64,000 bases of DNA from Bacteroidales bacterium. Lineage in GTDB: Bacteria; Bacteroidota; Bacteroidia; Bacteroidales; F082. How positions within the stretch are numbered: position 1 is the stretch's first letter; each line of letters opens with the position of its first letter. Below are positions 30,336 to 41,302 of this stretch, piece after piece. The stretch spans positions 62,001 to 126,000 of the forward strand of contig JAEEJS010000004.1 in the NCBI GenBank assembly GCA_016282015.1. Reading direction: 5' to 3'. The notes under the pieces are model-generated. The model worked only from the letters and a program-made list of their open reading frames with translations, had not been told where the DNA came from and searched no databases. The translations under genes and the position numbers were made by a program.

Positions 30336-30676
30336 ATTTTGTTGTTTTTGTCGGGGAAAATAATCATCGGCTTGAACTTCTTAGCCTCTTCAAAGTCCAT
30401 CGAGGCGTATGAAGCTATTATCACCAGGTCGCCTTTCTTGACCAGATGAGCCGCAGCTCCGTTTATGCCGATGACGCCGCTGCCGCGCTTCCCTTTGATA
30501 ACGTAAGTGTGAAGACGGTTGCCGTTGGTGACATCGTAAATGTCGACCTTCTCATTCTCAATAAGATTGGCAGCGTCCATCAGCGCTTCGTCAATGGTGA
30601 TGCTGCCGATATAGTCAAGGTCGGCCTGAGTCACTGTGGCGCGATGAATCTTTGACTTCAGTATTTCTATGTTCAT
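30332..30676 (-). CDS. panD: Aspartate 1-decarboxylase
   Basis: [24 protein letters not shown] with GS self-cleavage site; [21 protein letters not shown]. Confidence 0.96.
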   Translation of the reverse strand: MNIEILKSKIHRATVTQADLDYIGSITIDEALMDAANLIENEKVDIYDVTNGNRLHTYVIKGKRGSGVIGINGAAAHLVKKGDLVIIASYASMDFEEAKKFKPMIIFPDKNNKI

Positions 30677-30677
30677 T

Positions 30678-31523
30678 TTAATAGATTCTCATATTATCAA
30701 TAAGGCGGACGGGACCGAGCTGCAGAGCCACGAAAATACGGGCGTGCTCGCTGTCTTTCCAGTCGACGACAGGCTGCAGAGTGATCTCATCAGCTATCTC
30801 AACGTATTCCACCTCAAATTGTTTTATATCGGAGTATTTTTTCAGTGCGATAGCCTTCATTTCGGCTGGACTGACAGATTTGTATTCAGCTATTGTCTCA
30901 CTCAAAACCTTATATATCATAGGAGCTATGGCGCGCTCGTCGGCGTTGAGGCGCATGTTGCGCGAACTCATTGCCAGACCGTCTTTTTCACGGACTATGT
31001 CGCAAGGCACCACTTCAAGCTTAATGTCGTAGTCTCTGACGAGCTTGCTGATGATGGCCAGCTGCTGGAAGTCCTTTTCGCCAAAGTAGGCGCGGTTGGG
31101 TTTAACTATATCGAAAAGTTTACGCACCACTATCGCCACACCGTTGAAGTGACCCGGACGGCAAGCACCTTCCATCACATGTTCAATGGCACCAAAATCG
31201 TAATGGTCGGTCACCTCGGTAGGGTACATCTCCTGCACTGATGGCATGAATACGGCGTCGCAGCCGGCGCTTTCAAGCAATGCCACGTCCTTTTCCGGTG
31301 TACGCGGATACTTCTCTAGGTCAACAGGATTGTTGAACTGTACCGGGTTGACAAAAACACTCGCCACCGCCACATCGTTTTCTTTCTTGGCGCGACGCAT
31401 CAATGACAAATGACCTTCATGCAAGGCTCCCATGGTGGGAACCAGACCGACTGTTAGACCTGAGTCACGTTTGGCTTGCAGATATGACTGAAGATCTTTG
31501 ATATGTTCGAAAACTTGAATCAT
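30678..31523 (-). CDS. panC: Pantoate--beta-alanine ligase
   Basis: [49 protein letters not shown]; start set at MIQVFEH. Confidence 0.97.
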   Translation of the reverse strand: MIQVFEHIKDLQSYLQAKRDSGLTVGLVPTMGALHEGHLSLMRRAKKENDVAVASVFVNPVQFNNPVDLEKYPRTPEKDVALLESAGCDAVFMPSVQEMYPTEVTDHYDFGAIEHVMEGACRPGHFNGVAIVVRKLFDIVKPNRAYFGEKDFQQLAIISKLVRDYDIKLEVVPCDIVREKDGLAMSSRNMRLNADERAIAPMIYKVLSETIAEYKSVSPAEMKAIALKKYSDIKQFEVEYVEIADEITLQPVVDWKDSEHARIFVALQLGPVRLIDNMRIY

Positions 31524-31551
31524 AATTTTAAATTCCGATTTAAAAAACATG

Positions 31552-31559
31552 CAAAATTA
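31552..31559 (-). promoter_or_regulatory. Bacteroidota -7 box TAATTTTG for panC
   Basis: Minus-strand TAATTTTGCA upstream of panC. Confidence 0.5.
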
Positions 31560-31612
31560 CATAATTCGCAAATATAAAGCACAAATTTTACTTAATTAAT
31601 TTAAAAAAGTAG

Positions 31613-31620
31613 TATCTTTG
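31613..31620 (+). promoter_or_regulatory. Bacteroidota -7 box TATCTTTG for tRNA-Arg
   Basis: TATCTTTGCA 11 nt upstream of the mature tRNA. Confidence 0.6.
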
Positions 31621-31631
31621 CAAGCAATTTT

Positions 31632-31707
31632 GTGCCCTTGTAGTTCAACGGATAGAATGGAGGTTTCCTAAACCTTAGATTTGGGTTCGATTCCCAGCGA
31701 GGGTACT
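31632..31707 (+). tRNA. tRNA-Arg (anticodon CCT)
   Basis: Acceptor GTGCCCT/AGGGTAC; anticodon stem-loop GAGGT-TTCCTAA-ACCTT; T arm TTGGG-TTCGATT-CCCAG. Confidence 0.92.
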
Positions 31708-31725
31708 CTTGATATTCTATCATCT

Positions 31726-33981
31726 ATGAAAAAAAACACACTTATCACAGTCATCTTGCTGATTACCAACATTATATGCCAAGCCCAGGCTATAGGCGAC
31801 TGGTTTACCCATACCCCGGGTTTGAAGGTTATCAGTGTGGATGTGATGCATAACAAGATCTTTGCAGCAACGCCATACGACATTTATTATTACAACACCG
31901 ACGACAACAGTATCAACCATCTGTCGAAGGTGAACGGTCTTTCCGACATGGGCGTCAGCATAATCCGCTACAGCAAACCTCAGGACATAATTTTCGTGGG
32001 TTACACCGACTCGAACATCGACATCATTGACAATAAGGGCAATATCACCAACATACCCGACATTTTCAACAAGTACATTCTGGGCAATAAAACCATCAAC
32101 AGCGTGTGTTTCAACGGCAAATACGCCTACGTCTGCTGCGGTTTCGGCATAGTGGTGATAGACATGGAGCGCAAAGAGGTGAACGACACTTACATTTTGG
32201 GTGAGGAAGGCAGCTACCTCAGCGTCAACGACCTGACAGTCTGCAACGGTTATTTCTACGCAGCCACAGCCACCGGCATCTATTACGCCAGAACTAACAA
32301 CACCCACCTGGCCGACCACTCACAGTGGAAACGCTTCGCCAACGGACTGCCGCACATGCGTAGCAGATTCTCGCATGTGGCTACATTCAACGGCACAATA
32401 ATCGCCAACTATTCCGACGGTGAGAACGATACCGACGAAATGTACATTCTGAACGACTCCACCTCATGGAGCTATTTTTTCAACGAGGAACTTGAGCTCA
32501 TCAAGGAGTTGCGCGTCAGCGACGACTATCTCATAATAACCACCAGCGACGTGGACGTGTACGACGCCGACAAGAACCGTGTGGCCTCATTCTCAAGCCT
32601 GAGACCCAACTCGGCATGGTACGACAAAACCCGTAATTGCTACTGGGTGGGCACCAGCTACAACTCTTTGGTTCAAGTGCTTCCCGGAGGCGAAAAAAGC
32701 TATATCACCTTCAACGGCCCCTACTCAGACCGTGTGTTCGAGATAAACACCTCAGGCAGCAACGTCTATGTGGCTCCGGGCGGCTACACTCCCAACTGGT
32801 CGCCGACATGGTCGCACCTCGGATTCTTCCACTACGACGGTGACATATGGTCTTACAACCTTTGGAACCATGTGTTCGACAGCGTGTTCGACATCACCTG
32901 CGTAAAGGCCGACCCGGTAAAAAGCAATGTGGTATACGCCGGCTCTTTCTCAAGAGGTTTGGTGGAGTTTGAAAACGATGAGGTGAAAAACGTGTATAAC
33001 AGCTACAACAGCAGTTTGGGCAAACATCTGGCCATTGACTACACCTATGTCACCGGCTTCGATTTCGACAGCGACAACAACATGTGGATAGCCAATTCGG
33101 GCACAGCCAAGATGCTCTCGGTTTGGCGTCGCGACAATTCGTGGGAAGCCTTCAACATAGGCAGCGGTGACATCAGCCATCTGATGGTGGACAGTCACGA
33201 TATCAAATGGATACTGCGCCGTGAAGGTGAAGCCGTGCTGTTCAAGGACGGCGTCATCAAGACAGTGTCTACAGCCGCCAGCACGGGCAACCTGCCAGGT
33301 ACGGCCAACTGCTTCGTCACCGACCGCAACGGCACGGTCTGGATAGGCACAACCGACGGCGTTGGACTGTTCTACGACTCAAGAAAGATATTCCAGGGTG
33401 GCTCTTACACCTGCTCACGCATACTCATCCCACGCAACGACGGCACAGGTCAGGCCGACTATCTGCTTTCGGGGCAGTCAGTGCTGTGCATGGCGGTGGA
33501 CGGAGCAAATAACCTGTGGTTCGGAACCAATAACGGAGTGCTGCATACCTCGGCCGACGGACAGACCACATACCACCATTTCACCATGGAAAACAGCCCG
33601 TTGTTCTCCAACACAGTGAAAGGCATAGCCATAGACGATGACGGCTATGTGTATTTCGCCACCGACAAGGGTATAATAGCCTATAAAGGCAGCGCCACCA
33701 AGGGCAACGAGACCAACTCCAACGTGGTGGTCTACCCCAACCCTGTCAAGCCTGAGCATCGCGGCATAGTGGGCATCAAAGGTCTGGTCACCGACGCCTT
33801 GGTAAAGATAACCACCACCAGCGGCAACTTTGTGACACATCTGAAAGCTCAGGGCGGACAGGCTGTGTGGGACTGCACCGACATCAACGGCCAGCAGGTG
33901 GAGCCGGGCATTTACCTCATTTTCGTCAGCGACGAGAACGGTACAGAGACTTACGCTACCAAGATACTCATCATGAAATAG
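31726..33981 (+). CDS. porZ: PorZ-like T9SS protein (beta-propeller with C-terminal sorting domain)
   Basis: WFTHTPGLKVISVDVMHNKIFAATPYDIYYYNTDDNSINHLSKVNGLSD; C-terminal VVVYPNPVKPEHRG; start corrected to ATG 31726 after the tRNA. Confidence 0.85.
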   Translation: MKKNTLITVILLITNIICQAQAIGDWFTHTPGLKVISVDVMHNKIFAATPYDIYYYNTDDNSINHLSKVNGLSDMGVSIIRYSKPQDIIFVGYTDSNIDIIDNKGNITNIPDIFNKYILGNKTINSVCFNGKYAYVCCGFGIVVIDMERKEVNDTYILGEEGSYLSVNDLTVCNGYFYAATATGIYYARTNNTHLADHSQWKRFANGLPHMRSRFSHVATFNGTIIANYSDGENDTDEMYILNDSTSWSYFFNEELELIKELRVSDDYLIITTSDVDVYDADKNRVASFSSLRPNSAWYDKTRNCYWVGTSYNSLVQVLPGGEKSYITFNGPYSDRVFEINTSGSNVYVAPGGYTPNWSPTWSHLGFFHYDGDIWSYNLWNHVFDSVFDITCVKADPVKSNVVYAGSFSRGLVEFENDEVKNVYNSYNSSLGKHLAIDYTYVTGFDFDSDNNMWIANSGTAKMLSVWRRDNSWEAFNIGSGDISHLMVDSHDIKWILRREGEAVLFKDGVIKTVSTAASTGNLPGTANCFVTDRNGTVWIGTTDGVGLFYDSRKIFQGGSYTCSRILIPRNDGTGQADYLLSGQSVLCMAVDGANNLWFGTNNGVLHTSADGQTTYHHFTMENSPLFSNTVKGIAIDDDGYVYFATDKGIIAYKGSATKGNETNSNVVVYPNPVKPEHRGIVGIKGLVTDALVKITTTSGNFVTHLKAQGGQAVWDCTDINGQQVEPGIYLIFVSDENGTETYATKILIMK

Positions 33982-33982
33982 C

Positions 33983-34714
33983 ATGGAGCGCCAGGACAAG
34001 ACACGCGCCATAGTGCTGAAAGCCATACGTTATGGCGACAACAGCCTGATAGTCAAACTGCTGACAGAGCAGAACGGTTTGCAGTCGTTCATGGTGAAAG
34101 GCGCCTTCAACAAAACATCCAAGATAAGGGCGGCTCTTTTCCAGCCCCTCACCCTACTCGAAGTGGTCTGCGCCAACTCAAGAGGCGAGTTGGGCTATCT
34201 GCGCGAGGCCACAGTCGAGCGCGCCTACACTGCCATTCCTTTCGATATCAACAAAAACGCGGTGGTGATATTTCTGAGCGAGCTGCTTTCCAAAACCATA
34301 CAGGACAGCGAGACCGACCTCGAGCTTTTCGGCTTTGTGCACCGCGCCCTGACCCATCTCGACTCCATGCAAGCCAACTGCGCCGACTTCCCTCTGAAAT
34401 TCTCGATACAACTGAGCCTGCACCTCGGTTTTGAGCCTAATGCAGGCGGTTACAAGCCGGGCTTTGTGTTCGACCTTGAGGAAGGACAGTTCCGTCACGA
34501 CAGCACCGACGTCATCTATCTCATCGACAGTCAGTTAAGCGAAAAGTTCGCCTCCCTGTGCAATGCCGACCTTTTTGATGACAGCAGCCTGAATTTGAGA
34601 AACGCCGACCGACGCCAGCTGCTCGAGCATGTCATAACATACTACAAATTGCACGTCAGCGGGTTCAACGAAATGAATTCAAACGATGTGCTAAAATCAG
34701 TTCTTAGTTTGTAA
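33983..34714 (+). CDS. recO: DNA repair protein RecO
   Basis: TRAIVLKAIRYGDNSLIVKLLTEQNGLQSFMVKGAF; FSIQLSLHLGFEPN. Confidence 0.9.
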   Translation: MERQDKTRAIVLKAIRYGDNSLIVKLLTEQNGLQSFMVKGAFNKTSKIRAALFQPLTLLEVVCANSRGELGYLREATVERAYTAIPFDINKNAVVIFLSELLSKTIQDSETDLELFGFVHRALTHLDSMQANCADFPLKFSIQLSLHLGFEPNAGGYKPGFVFDLEEGQFRHDSTDVIYLIDSQLSEKFASLCNADLFDDSSLNLRNADRRQLLEHVITYYKLHVSGFNEMNSNDVLKSVLSL

Positions 34715-35200
34715 ACACTTAATACTCAGTCTTTTAATTCCGAAAAGCGGATCTTTAGAGTATTTGTTCTCTATCTTGAAGACATAGTCGCCGGCCTCTC
34801 GGAAACTCATTTCGCTTATGAGGGGCAACTCATAATTATAATAGCCGTCCACCATCTCCGACTTGAAATTACCCTCGCTGTCTTTGAGGCGGAACTTGTA
34901 TTCGCGCGAGCGGCGGCTGCCGTCAGGACTGTCTATTGTCATGGTCATGGTAAGGCTGCCGTCGTCCTGATAGGGATAAATGTCAGGGAACGACTCGCTC
35001 ACAGTTACAAACAGCACCAGATCGGCCGTCATGGGAGCCTTTTTCACATTGTAGGTAGCGTTCAAATAGTCGAATCTGCGCCACATTTCCTTGTCGAAAT
35101 CGACCGAAATGACAACATCATTTTGCTTTTTTGTACATGATACCAGACATAAAGTCGTCATTATCAATGCCAAAGCCGTTATAATTCCTATTCTTTTCAT
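34697..35200 (-). CDS. gldH: Gliding motility/T9SS lipoprotein GldH
   Basis: Lipoprotein signal TTLCLVSCTKK; domain resembling GldH (FSFR-type C-terminus ISEMSFREAGDYVFKIENKY); start at ATG 35200. Confidence 0.75.
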   Translation of the reverse strand: MKRIGIITALALIMTTLCLVSCTKKQNDVVISVDFDKEMWRRFDYLNATYNVKKAPMTADLVLFVTVSESFPDIYPYQDDGSLTMTMTIDSPDGSRRSREYKFRLKDSEGNFKSEMVDGYYNYELPLISEMSFREAGDYVFKIENKYSKDPLFGIKRLSIKCLQTKN

Positions 35201-35257
35201 ACTTTGTAAAAGTACATTTTTTTCTAAAATAAAAGACAAAATTTTCATAAACTTTAT

Positions 35258-35265
35258 TATTTTTG
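35258..35265 (+). promoter_or_regulatory. Bacteroidota -7 box TATTTTTG upstream of pbp2
   Basis: TATTTTTG about 37 nt before ATG 35303. Confidence 0.5.
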
Positions 35266-35302
35266 TAATTGGATTTTTATCGGGCAATTTTTTCACAACA
35301 TT

Positions 35303-37117
35303 ATGATTAAGAATAAAATAAACTATTCGCACCGCAAATATGTAATAGGTTCAATATTCATATTGGCGGCTGTGGTTCTTATCATAAAACTGTTCATCAT
35401 CCAGGTGGTTGACGACTCCTACAAGCTTTCGTCCGAGAGCAACACCTTGCGTTACCTCACCCAATACCCTTCCAGAGGCAAGATTTATGATCGCAACGGC
35501 AATCTTTTGGTGTATAACGACGCAGTGTACGACCTGATGATTATCCCCCGGCAGGCCAAGGACATTGACACCGCTTCATTCTGCAAGTTATTGAATATCA
35601 CCAATGAAGCTTACAACAATTATCTCCATAAGGCCCAAAAATACTCCATGATAACGCCTTCCATCTTCATAGCCCAGATTTCGAAAGAAGATTACGGGCG
35701 CATAGCGGAGGTGTTGTACCGTTACCCCGGCTTTTACTTCCAGACCCGTTCCATCAGGCATTATCCCATGCCGATAGCGGCTCACACCCTTGGCAGCATA
35801 GGCGAGGTGACCAAGCCCGAGATGGACAAGGACAAATATTACCGACTGGGCGATTATATAGGAAAATCGGGCATTGAGAAGTATTACGAGAAACAGCTGA
35901 GAGGCACCAAAGGCATGAAGGTTCTGGTTGTGGACGTGCACAACCGCGAGAAGGAACGCTACATGGACGGCAAGTGCGACACCCTGCCGGTGCCAGGCAC
36001 TGACATCATTCTCGGCCTTGACGCCGAGCTGCAGGCTTACGGCGAATATCTCATGGCGGGCAAGACGGGTTCAATAGTGGCCATAGAGCCCTCCACCGGA
36101 CAGATTCTGGCCATGGTGACCAGCCCTACTTACGACCCCAACGAGCTTGTGGGACGCAACCGAGGCGCCAGGTATAGCGAGCTGCTCAACAATCCGGAGA
36201 AGCCTCTGATAAACCGCGCCATCAGTGGCACCTACCCTCCCGGCTCCACCTTCAAGATGGTGAACGGCCTGATCTGCCTCCAAAGCGGTGCCATCAACGT
36301 CAACACGGCCTATCCATGCGACGGTCCCAACAGCATCCCTATCAAGTGCACCCACTATCACAACCACATGGTGCAGCTTTACGATGCCATAGAAAACTCC
36401 TGCAACCCGTATTTCTGGTACGCTTTCCAGGATATGATGAGGTCTCCGCGTTTTGCCAACACTCGTGAAGCCTACGCTTTCTGGTACGATCTGGTCACCA
36501 GCTTCGGCTTGGGACGTGCATTCAAGTCGGACATTCCGTTTACCGTTTCGGGCAACATCCCAAAACCTGAATACTACGACAGGGTTTACAAGGGGGTGTG
36601 GAATGCCATGACCATACGCTCGCTCAGCATAGGACAGGGCGAGATTCTGGTCACACCTCTGCAGCTGGCCAACGTGGCCGCGACCATAGGTAACGAAGGC
36701 TTCTACTACGAGCCACACTACCTCCGCGCCTTCGGCAACCCCGGCGACACAGTGAAATTCGAGAAACACATCGTCAACATCAACAAACGTCATTTCAAGG
36801 ATGTGAAGAGAGGCATGCAGAACGTGTTCGAAGGTGAACACGGCACTGCGCGCTGGTCGCATATCGACAGCATAACCGTGGCCGGAAAGACAGGCACGGC
36901 CGAGAACCCTCACGGTCTGGATCACTCCATACTCATGGCTTTCGCCCCTGTCGACAATCCTCAGATAGCCATAGCCGTGGTGGTTGAAAACGCCGGATTC
37001 GGCTCCACCTGGGCGGCACCCATAGCCTCCCTCATGATAGAGAAATACATCAGAGGCTATGTGAAACGCAAAAACGTAGAGCAAAGAGTCCTAACCATCA
37101 ACAACACTGAAGAATGA
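35303..37117 (+). CDS. mrdA: Penicillin-binding protein 2
   Basis: SRGKIYDRNGNLLVYN; SGTYPPGSTFKMV; SIGQGEILVTPLQLAN; VAGKTGTAENP. Confidence 0.96.
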   Translation: MIKNKINYSHRKYVIGSIFILAAVVLIIKLFIIQVVDDSYKLSSESNTLRYLTQYPSRGKIYDRNGNLLVYNDAVYDLMIIPRQAKDIDTASFCKLLNITNEAYNNYLHKAQKYSMITPSIFIAQISKEDYGRIAEVLYRYPGFYFQTRSIRHYPMPIAAHTLGSIGEVTKPEMDKDKYYRLGDYIGKSGIEKYYEKQLRGTKGMKVLVVDVHNREKERYMDGKCDTLPVPGTDIILGLDAELQAYGEYLMAGKTGSIVAIEPSTGQILAMVTSPTYDPNELVGRNRGARYSELLNNPEKPLINRAISGTYPPGSTFKMVNGLICLQSGAINVNTAYPCDGPNSIPIKCTHYHNHMVQLYDAIENSCNPYFWYAFQDMMRSPRFANTREAYAFWYDLVTSFGLGRAFKSDIPFTVSGNIPKPEYYDRVYKGVWNAMTIRSLSIGQGEILVTPLQLANVAATIGNEGFYYEPHYLRAFGNPGDTVKFEKHIVNINKRHFKDVKRGMQNVFEGEHGTARWSHIDSITVAGKTGTAENPHGLDHSILMAFAPVDNPQIAIAVVVENAGFGSTWAAPIASLMIEKYIRGYVKRKNVEQRVLTINNTEE

Positions 37118-38370
37118 GAAGCAAGACGATAATAGGGAAAATAGATATATGGTTGTTAATCATATATTTGGCCTTGTCACTGATAGGACTGTTCAGCATC
37201 TATGCCGCAGCCTTCAACGAGGCCCATCCGCACATATACGACATGTCGCAGAACTACGGCAAACAGCTGCTTTTCATAGGAATAAGTCTGGTGGTCGGCT
37301 TTGTCATTCTGCTAGTAGACGCTAAGTTTTTCAACGTCTTCGCCTACGTCATCTACGGGCTGTCGATAGTATCTTTACTTCTGGTTTTGGTAGTGGGCTC
37401 CAAGATTTCAGGCTCCACTTCATGGATTCAGTTGGGTCCCATCTCATTCCAGCCCTCGGAGTTTGGCAAGTTCGGCACGGCCTTGGCTTTGGCGCACTAT
37501 CTGAGCCAACTCGACCTGGATATCAGCAAGCTAAGGACCAAAGTTACGGCTTACGGAATAGTGTTTCTGCCAATGTTGCTGGTGCTGGCCCAAGGCGACG
37601 CAGGCTCAGCCTCGGTGTTTTTGGTTTTCCTGTTTGTCATATACCGTGAAGGCATGGGAGGCACCATACTGCTGATAGGCTTGGCAGCGGCCACGCTTTT
37701 CATAGTAGCCCTATGCATATCAAAATGGTATGTTATAATAGGCTTAGTGGGCATCTTTGCCGTCTTTTTGGCGCTGATAAACCGCACCAAGCATAATGTC
37801 ATACGCGCTACCATGTTGCTGATTATATCGTGTGCCTTCGTGTTCTCGGTCGACTTCGCCTTCAACCATGTGCTAAAGCCTCACCAGCGCACACGTATTA
37901 ACATTGTCATAGGTAAGGAAAAAGACACCAAGGGCGTGGGCTACAACCTCAACCAGTCGATGATGGCCATAGGCTCGGGAGGCTTTTCGGGCAAGGGCTA
38001 TATGAACGGCACCATGACCAAATACAACTACGTGCCAGAGCAACACACCGACTTCATTTTCTGCACCGTGGGCGAGGAATTCGGCTTTGTCGGAAGCTCA
38101 CTGCTGATATTGCTTTATCTGGCTTTGGTGTTGAGGCTGATACATTTAGCTGAGAGGCAGCGATCTGCCTTCAGCCGGGTTTACGGCTACGGAATAGCCT
38201 GTATTTTCTTCTATCATTTTACCATTAATATAGGAATGACAATAGGATTAGTGCCGGTTATAGGCATCCCATTGCCATTCTTAAGCTACGGAGGTACAAG
38301 CCTCCTGATGTTTTCGACTATGGTGTTCGTGTTCCTGAAACAGGATGCGAACCGTATGAATATCCTTTAG
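37114..38370 (+). CDS. rodA: Rod shape-determining protein RodA
   Basis: FQPSEFGKFGTALALAHYL; YVPEQHTDFIFCTVGEEFGFVGS; LPFLSYGGTSLLM. Confidence 0.96.
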   Translation: MRSKTIIGKIDIWLLIIYLALSLIGLFSIYAAAFNEAHPHIYDMSQNYGKQLLFIGISLVVGFVILLVDAKFFNVFAYVIYGLSIVSLLLVLVVGSKISGSTSWIQLGPISFQPSEFGKFGTALALAHYLSQLDLDISKLRTKVTAYGIVFLPMLLVLAQGDAGSASVFLVFLFVIYREGMGGTILLIGLAAATLFIVALCISKWYVIIGLVGIFAVFLALINRTKHNVIRATMLLIISCAFVFSVDFAFNHVLKPHQRTRINIVIGKEKDTKGVGYNLNQSMMAIGSGGFSGKGYMNGTMTKYNYVPEQHTDFIFCTVGEEFGFVGSSLLILLYLALVLRLIHLAERQRSAFSRVYGYGIACIFFYHFTINIGMTIGLVPVIGIPLPFLSYGGTSLLMFSTMVFVFLKQDANRMNIL

Positions 38371-39461
38371 ATACCTAACGAAATACCAAGTCCCTGAGCT
38401 GTTTTGACGAGGTCGCAATCCAAGTTGACGAAGTTCATCTTGGCCACAGCGTCCTTCAGCGGCACGCTGATGACATTCGGATGACGGTAAGCCACCATGT
38501 GGCCGTACTCCTGATTGAGCACCATCTCGAACGCCTTCACGCCGAACTGTGATGCCAGCACACGGTCGTAAGCGATCGGCACTCCTCCGCGCTGCAGGTG
38601 ACCGAGAGTGGTTTCACGCATGTCATGCTCAAAACCGGCGGCTTTCATCTCCTCAATAAACTTCACGCCTATGCCGCCAAGTCTCACATTTTCATATCCC
38701 ACCTCGCTGCTCTTGGTGAAGGTCTGCTGTCCGTCTTTTGGCTTGGCGCCTTCGCTTATGACCACTATGGCAGAACCTCTGTCGTTGTGGAAACGGCTTT
38801 CAAGGCATTCCTTGACTATGTTGATATCATAAGGGAATTCAGGCATCAAGCATACATCGGCTCCGCCGGCAACTGCCGCGTTGAGGGCGATCCAGCCGGC
38901 GTCGCGGCCCATAACCTCCAAAACAAAGACACGGTTATGCGACGCCGCTGTAGTGACGAGCTTGTCAACAGCCTCTGTAGCAATCTGCACTGCGGTCTGG
39001 AAACCGAAGGTGCAGTCTGTCATCGAGAGGTCGTTATCTATGGTCTTAGGCACTCCGATAATGTTCAATCCCTTTTCGTACAGCGCCTGAGAAATGCGTT
39101 GCGAGCCGTCGCCGCCAATGTTGATGACACAGTCGACTCCCATGTATTCAAGACGGCGGATCATCTCATCCGAACGATCCACGGTTTCCCAAGTGCCGTC
39201 GTTTTTCTTGACAGGCCATGAGAACGGGCCGCCCTTGTTGGTTGTTTCAATAATTGTGCCGCCACGGAAGTGTATTCCGCGTACGACTTCAGGTGTCAAT
39301 CTGACGATTTCCTGTGGCTCCCAAAGTATGCCGTTGAAGGCTTGTATACTGCCGAGCACTTCCCAGTCTTTTTCCTGCGAGGCGCGCTTGACAACAGCGC
39401 GAATCACCGCATTCAAACCCGGGCAGTCACCGCCACCAGTAGTTATTAAAACTCTTTTCAT
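38367..39461 (-). CDS. pfkA: 6-phosphofructokinase
   Basis: TTGGGDCPGLNAVIRAVV; INIGGDGSQR; GVPKTIDNDLSMTD; EVMGRDAGWIAL. Confidence 0.95.
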   Translation of the reverse strand: MKRVLITTGGGDCPGLNAVIRAVVKRASQEKDWEVLGSIQAFNGILWEPQEIVRLTPEVVRGIHFRGGTIIETTNKGGPFSWPVKKNDGTWETVDRSDEMIRRLEYMGVDCVINIGGDGSQRISQALYEKGLNIIGVPKTIDNDLSMTDCTFGFQTAVQIATEAVDKLVTTAASHNRVFVLEVMGRDAGWIALNAAVAGGADVCLMPEFPYDINIVKECLESRFHNDRGSAIVVISEGAKPKDGQQTFTKSSEVGYENVRLGGIGVKFIEEMKAAGFEHDMRETTLGHLQRGGVPIAYDRVLASQFGVKAFEMVLNQEYGHMVAYRHPNVISVPLKDAVAKMNFVNLDCDLVKTAQGLGISLGI

Positions 39462-39507
39462 AGTTTTATTCTTTTGGTTAATAATAATGATGTTTAGAAC
39501 TTTTCAA

Positions 39508-41265
39508 TTATTTTAAATCGAGTTTTATCTGCAATTCATCGAGCTGCTCCTGCGCAATGGCTGAAGGCGACTCTGCCATGACATCGCGTCCCTGGTTGTT
39601 CTTCGGGAATGCGATGAAGTCGCGGATAGAGTCCTGACCTCCAAACAGAGAACAGAGACGGTCGAAGCCGAAAGCGAGACCTGCGTGAGGCGGTGCTCCG
39701 TATTCGAAAGCGTTCATCAGGAAGCCGAACTGCTCCTGAGCCTTCTCGTCGGTGAAGCCGAGGGTGTGGAACATCTTCTTCTGGAGGTTCTTGTCGTGGA
39801 TACGGACCGAGCCGCCGCCGACTTCAGTGCCGTTGAGCACTATGTCGTAAGCGTTTGCACGGATCTCACCCCATTTGTCAGGCTGCTCGAGCAGGTATTC
39901 GTCCTCAGGCTTAGGAGCTGTGAACGGATGGTGCATAGCATAGTAACGCTGTGTCTCTTCGTCCCATTCGAGAAGCGGGAAGTCGATGACCCACAATGGT
40001 TTGTACACGTTAGGGTCACGCAGTCCGAGCTGGTTGCCCATCTCGAGACGGAGGGCGTTCATCTGAACTCTGGTCGGCATGGCCTTGCCGCTCAAAATCA
40101 GCAGCATGTCGCCCGGTTTGGCGTTGCATTTGTCGAGCCATGTCTTCAAAATCTCAGGAGTGTAGAACTTGTCGACCGACGACTTGATAGAGCCGTCTTC
40201 GTTGTATTTAACGTAAACGAGGCCTTTGGCTCCCACCTGCGGACGTTTCACGAAGTCGGTGAGGGCGTCGGTCTGCTTGCGGGTGTAGTTGGCGCAGCCT
40301 TCAGCGTTGATGGCAACCACCAGTTCAGCCTCATCGAACACTGAGAAGCCGTGACCTTTCGCCACGTCGTTCAGCTCGACGAACTTCATTCCGAAACGGA
40401 TATCCGGCTTGTCGCTGCCGTAATATTTCATTGCGTCGTGCCAGGTGATGCGTGGGAATTTGTCGAATTCCATACCCTTGATGGTCTTGAACAGATGTTT
40501 TGCCAAGCCTTCGAACATGTTGATGACATCCTCCTGCTCCACAAACGACATCTCGCAGTCTATCTGTGTGAACTCAGGCTGACGGTCGGCACGGAGGTCC
40601 TCATCGCGGAAGCAGCGTACAATCTGGAAGTAGCGGTCGAAACCGGCCACCATCAGAAGCTGCTTGAACTGTTGAGGAGACTGCGGCAGAGCGTAGAACT
40701 CGCCAGGATTCATACGTGAAGGCACCACAAAGTCGCGAGCGCCTTCAGGGGTCGACTTAATCAGGCAAGGAGTCTCGATCTCGAGGAAATCATTGCCTGA
40801 CAGATATTTACGCACTTCCTGTGCCATCTTATGGCGCAAGATAATGTTGTTCTTGATAGGGTTACGGCGCAGGTCTAGGTAACGGTATTTCATACGGATA
40901 TCGTCGCCGCCGTCGCTGACGTCTTCAATTGTGAACGGAGGCACCTTCGAAGTTGTCAAAATCTTGAGGCTTTCAACCTTCAGCTCTATGTCACCTGTCG
41001 GGTTTTTCGGGTTCTTCGACTCGCGTTCCACCACTGTGCCCTTAGCCTGAATGACAAATTCACGTCCGATTTCACGGGCGGTTTTCATTGTATCGGCCGA
41101 GCTGACTCCCTCTTGCATAAAAAGTTGCGTGATTCCATAACGGTCGCGGAGATCTATCCAAAGCAGGGCACCCTTGTCACGCACACGCTGTACCCAGCCG
41201 CTTAAAGTGACTTCCTGACCGACATTGGCCATGCGAAGTTCACCACAAGTATGAGTTCTAAACAT
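39508..41265 (-). CDS. aspS: Aspartate--tRNA ligase
   Basis: [11 protein letters not shown]...[56 protein letters not shown]. Confidence 0.98.
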   Translation of the reverse strand: MFRTHTCGELRMANVGQEVTLSGWVQRVRDKGALLWIDLRDRYGITQLFMQEGVSSADTMKTAREIGREFVIQAKGTVVERESKNPKNPTGDIELKVESLKILTTSKVPPFTIEDVSDGGDDIRMKYRYLDLRRNPIKNNIILRHKMAQEVRKYLSGNDFLEIETPCLIKSTPEGARDFVVPSRMNPGEFYALPQSPQQFKQLLMVAGFDRYFQIVRCFRDEDLRADRQPEFTQIDCEMSFVEQEDVINMFEGLAKHLFKTIKGMEFDKFPRITWHDAMKYYGSDKPDIRFGMKFVELNDVAKGHGFSVFDEAELVVAINAEGCANYTRKQTDALTDFVKRPQVGAKGLVYVKYNEDGSIKSSVDKFYTPEILKTWLDKCNAKPGDMLLILSGKAMPTRVQMNALRLEMGNQLGLRDPNVYKPLWVIDFPLLEWDEETQRYYAMHHPFTAPKPEDEYLLEQPDKWGEIRANAYDIVLNGTEVGGGSVRIHDKNLQKKMFHTLGFTDEKAQEQFGFLMNAFEYGAPPHAGLAFGFDRLCSLFGGQDSIRDFIAFPKNNQGRDVMAESPSAIAQEQLDELQIKLDLK

Positions 41266-41292
41266 ATCGTTTGATTATTTTCAACAAAGTTG

Positions 41293-41300
41293 CAAATTTA
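41293..41300 (-). promoter_or_regulatory. Bacteroidota -7 box TAAATTTG for aspS
   Basis: Minus-strand TAAATTTGCA upstream of aspS ATG. Confidence 0.5.
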
Positions 41301-41302
41301 CA

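Noticed and set aside
31681-31725. Upstream start (TTG 31681) of the porZ ORF
   Set aside because: It lies inside tRNA-Arg; ATG 31726 precedes a signal peptide.
36071-37084. 337-aa minus-strand ORF opposite pbp2
   Set aside because: Shadow ORF opposite a clear PBP2.
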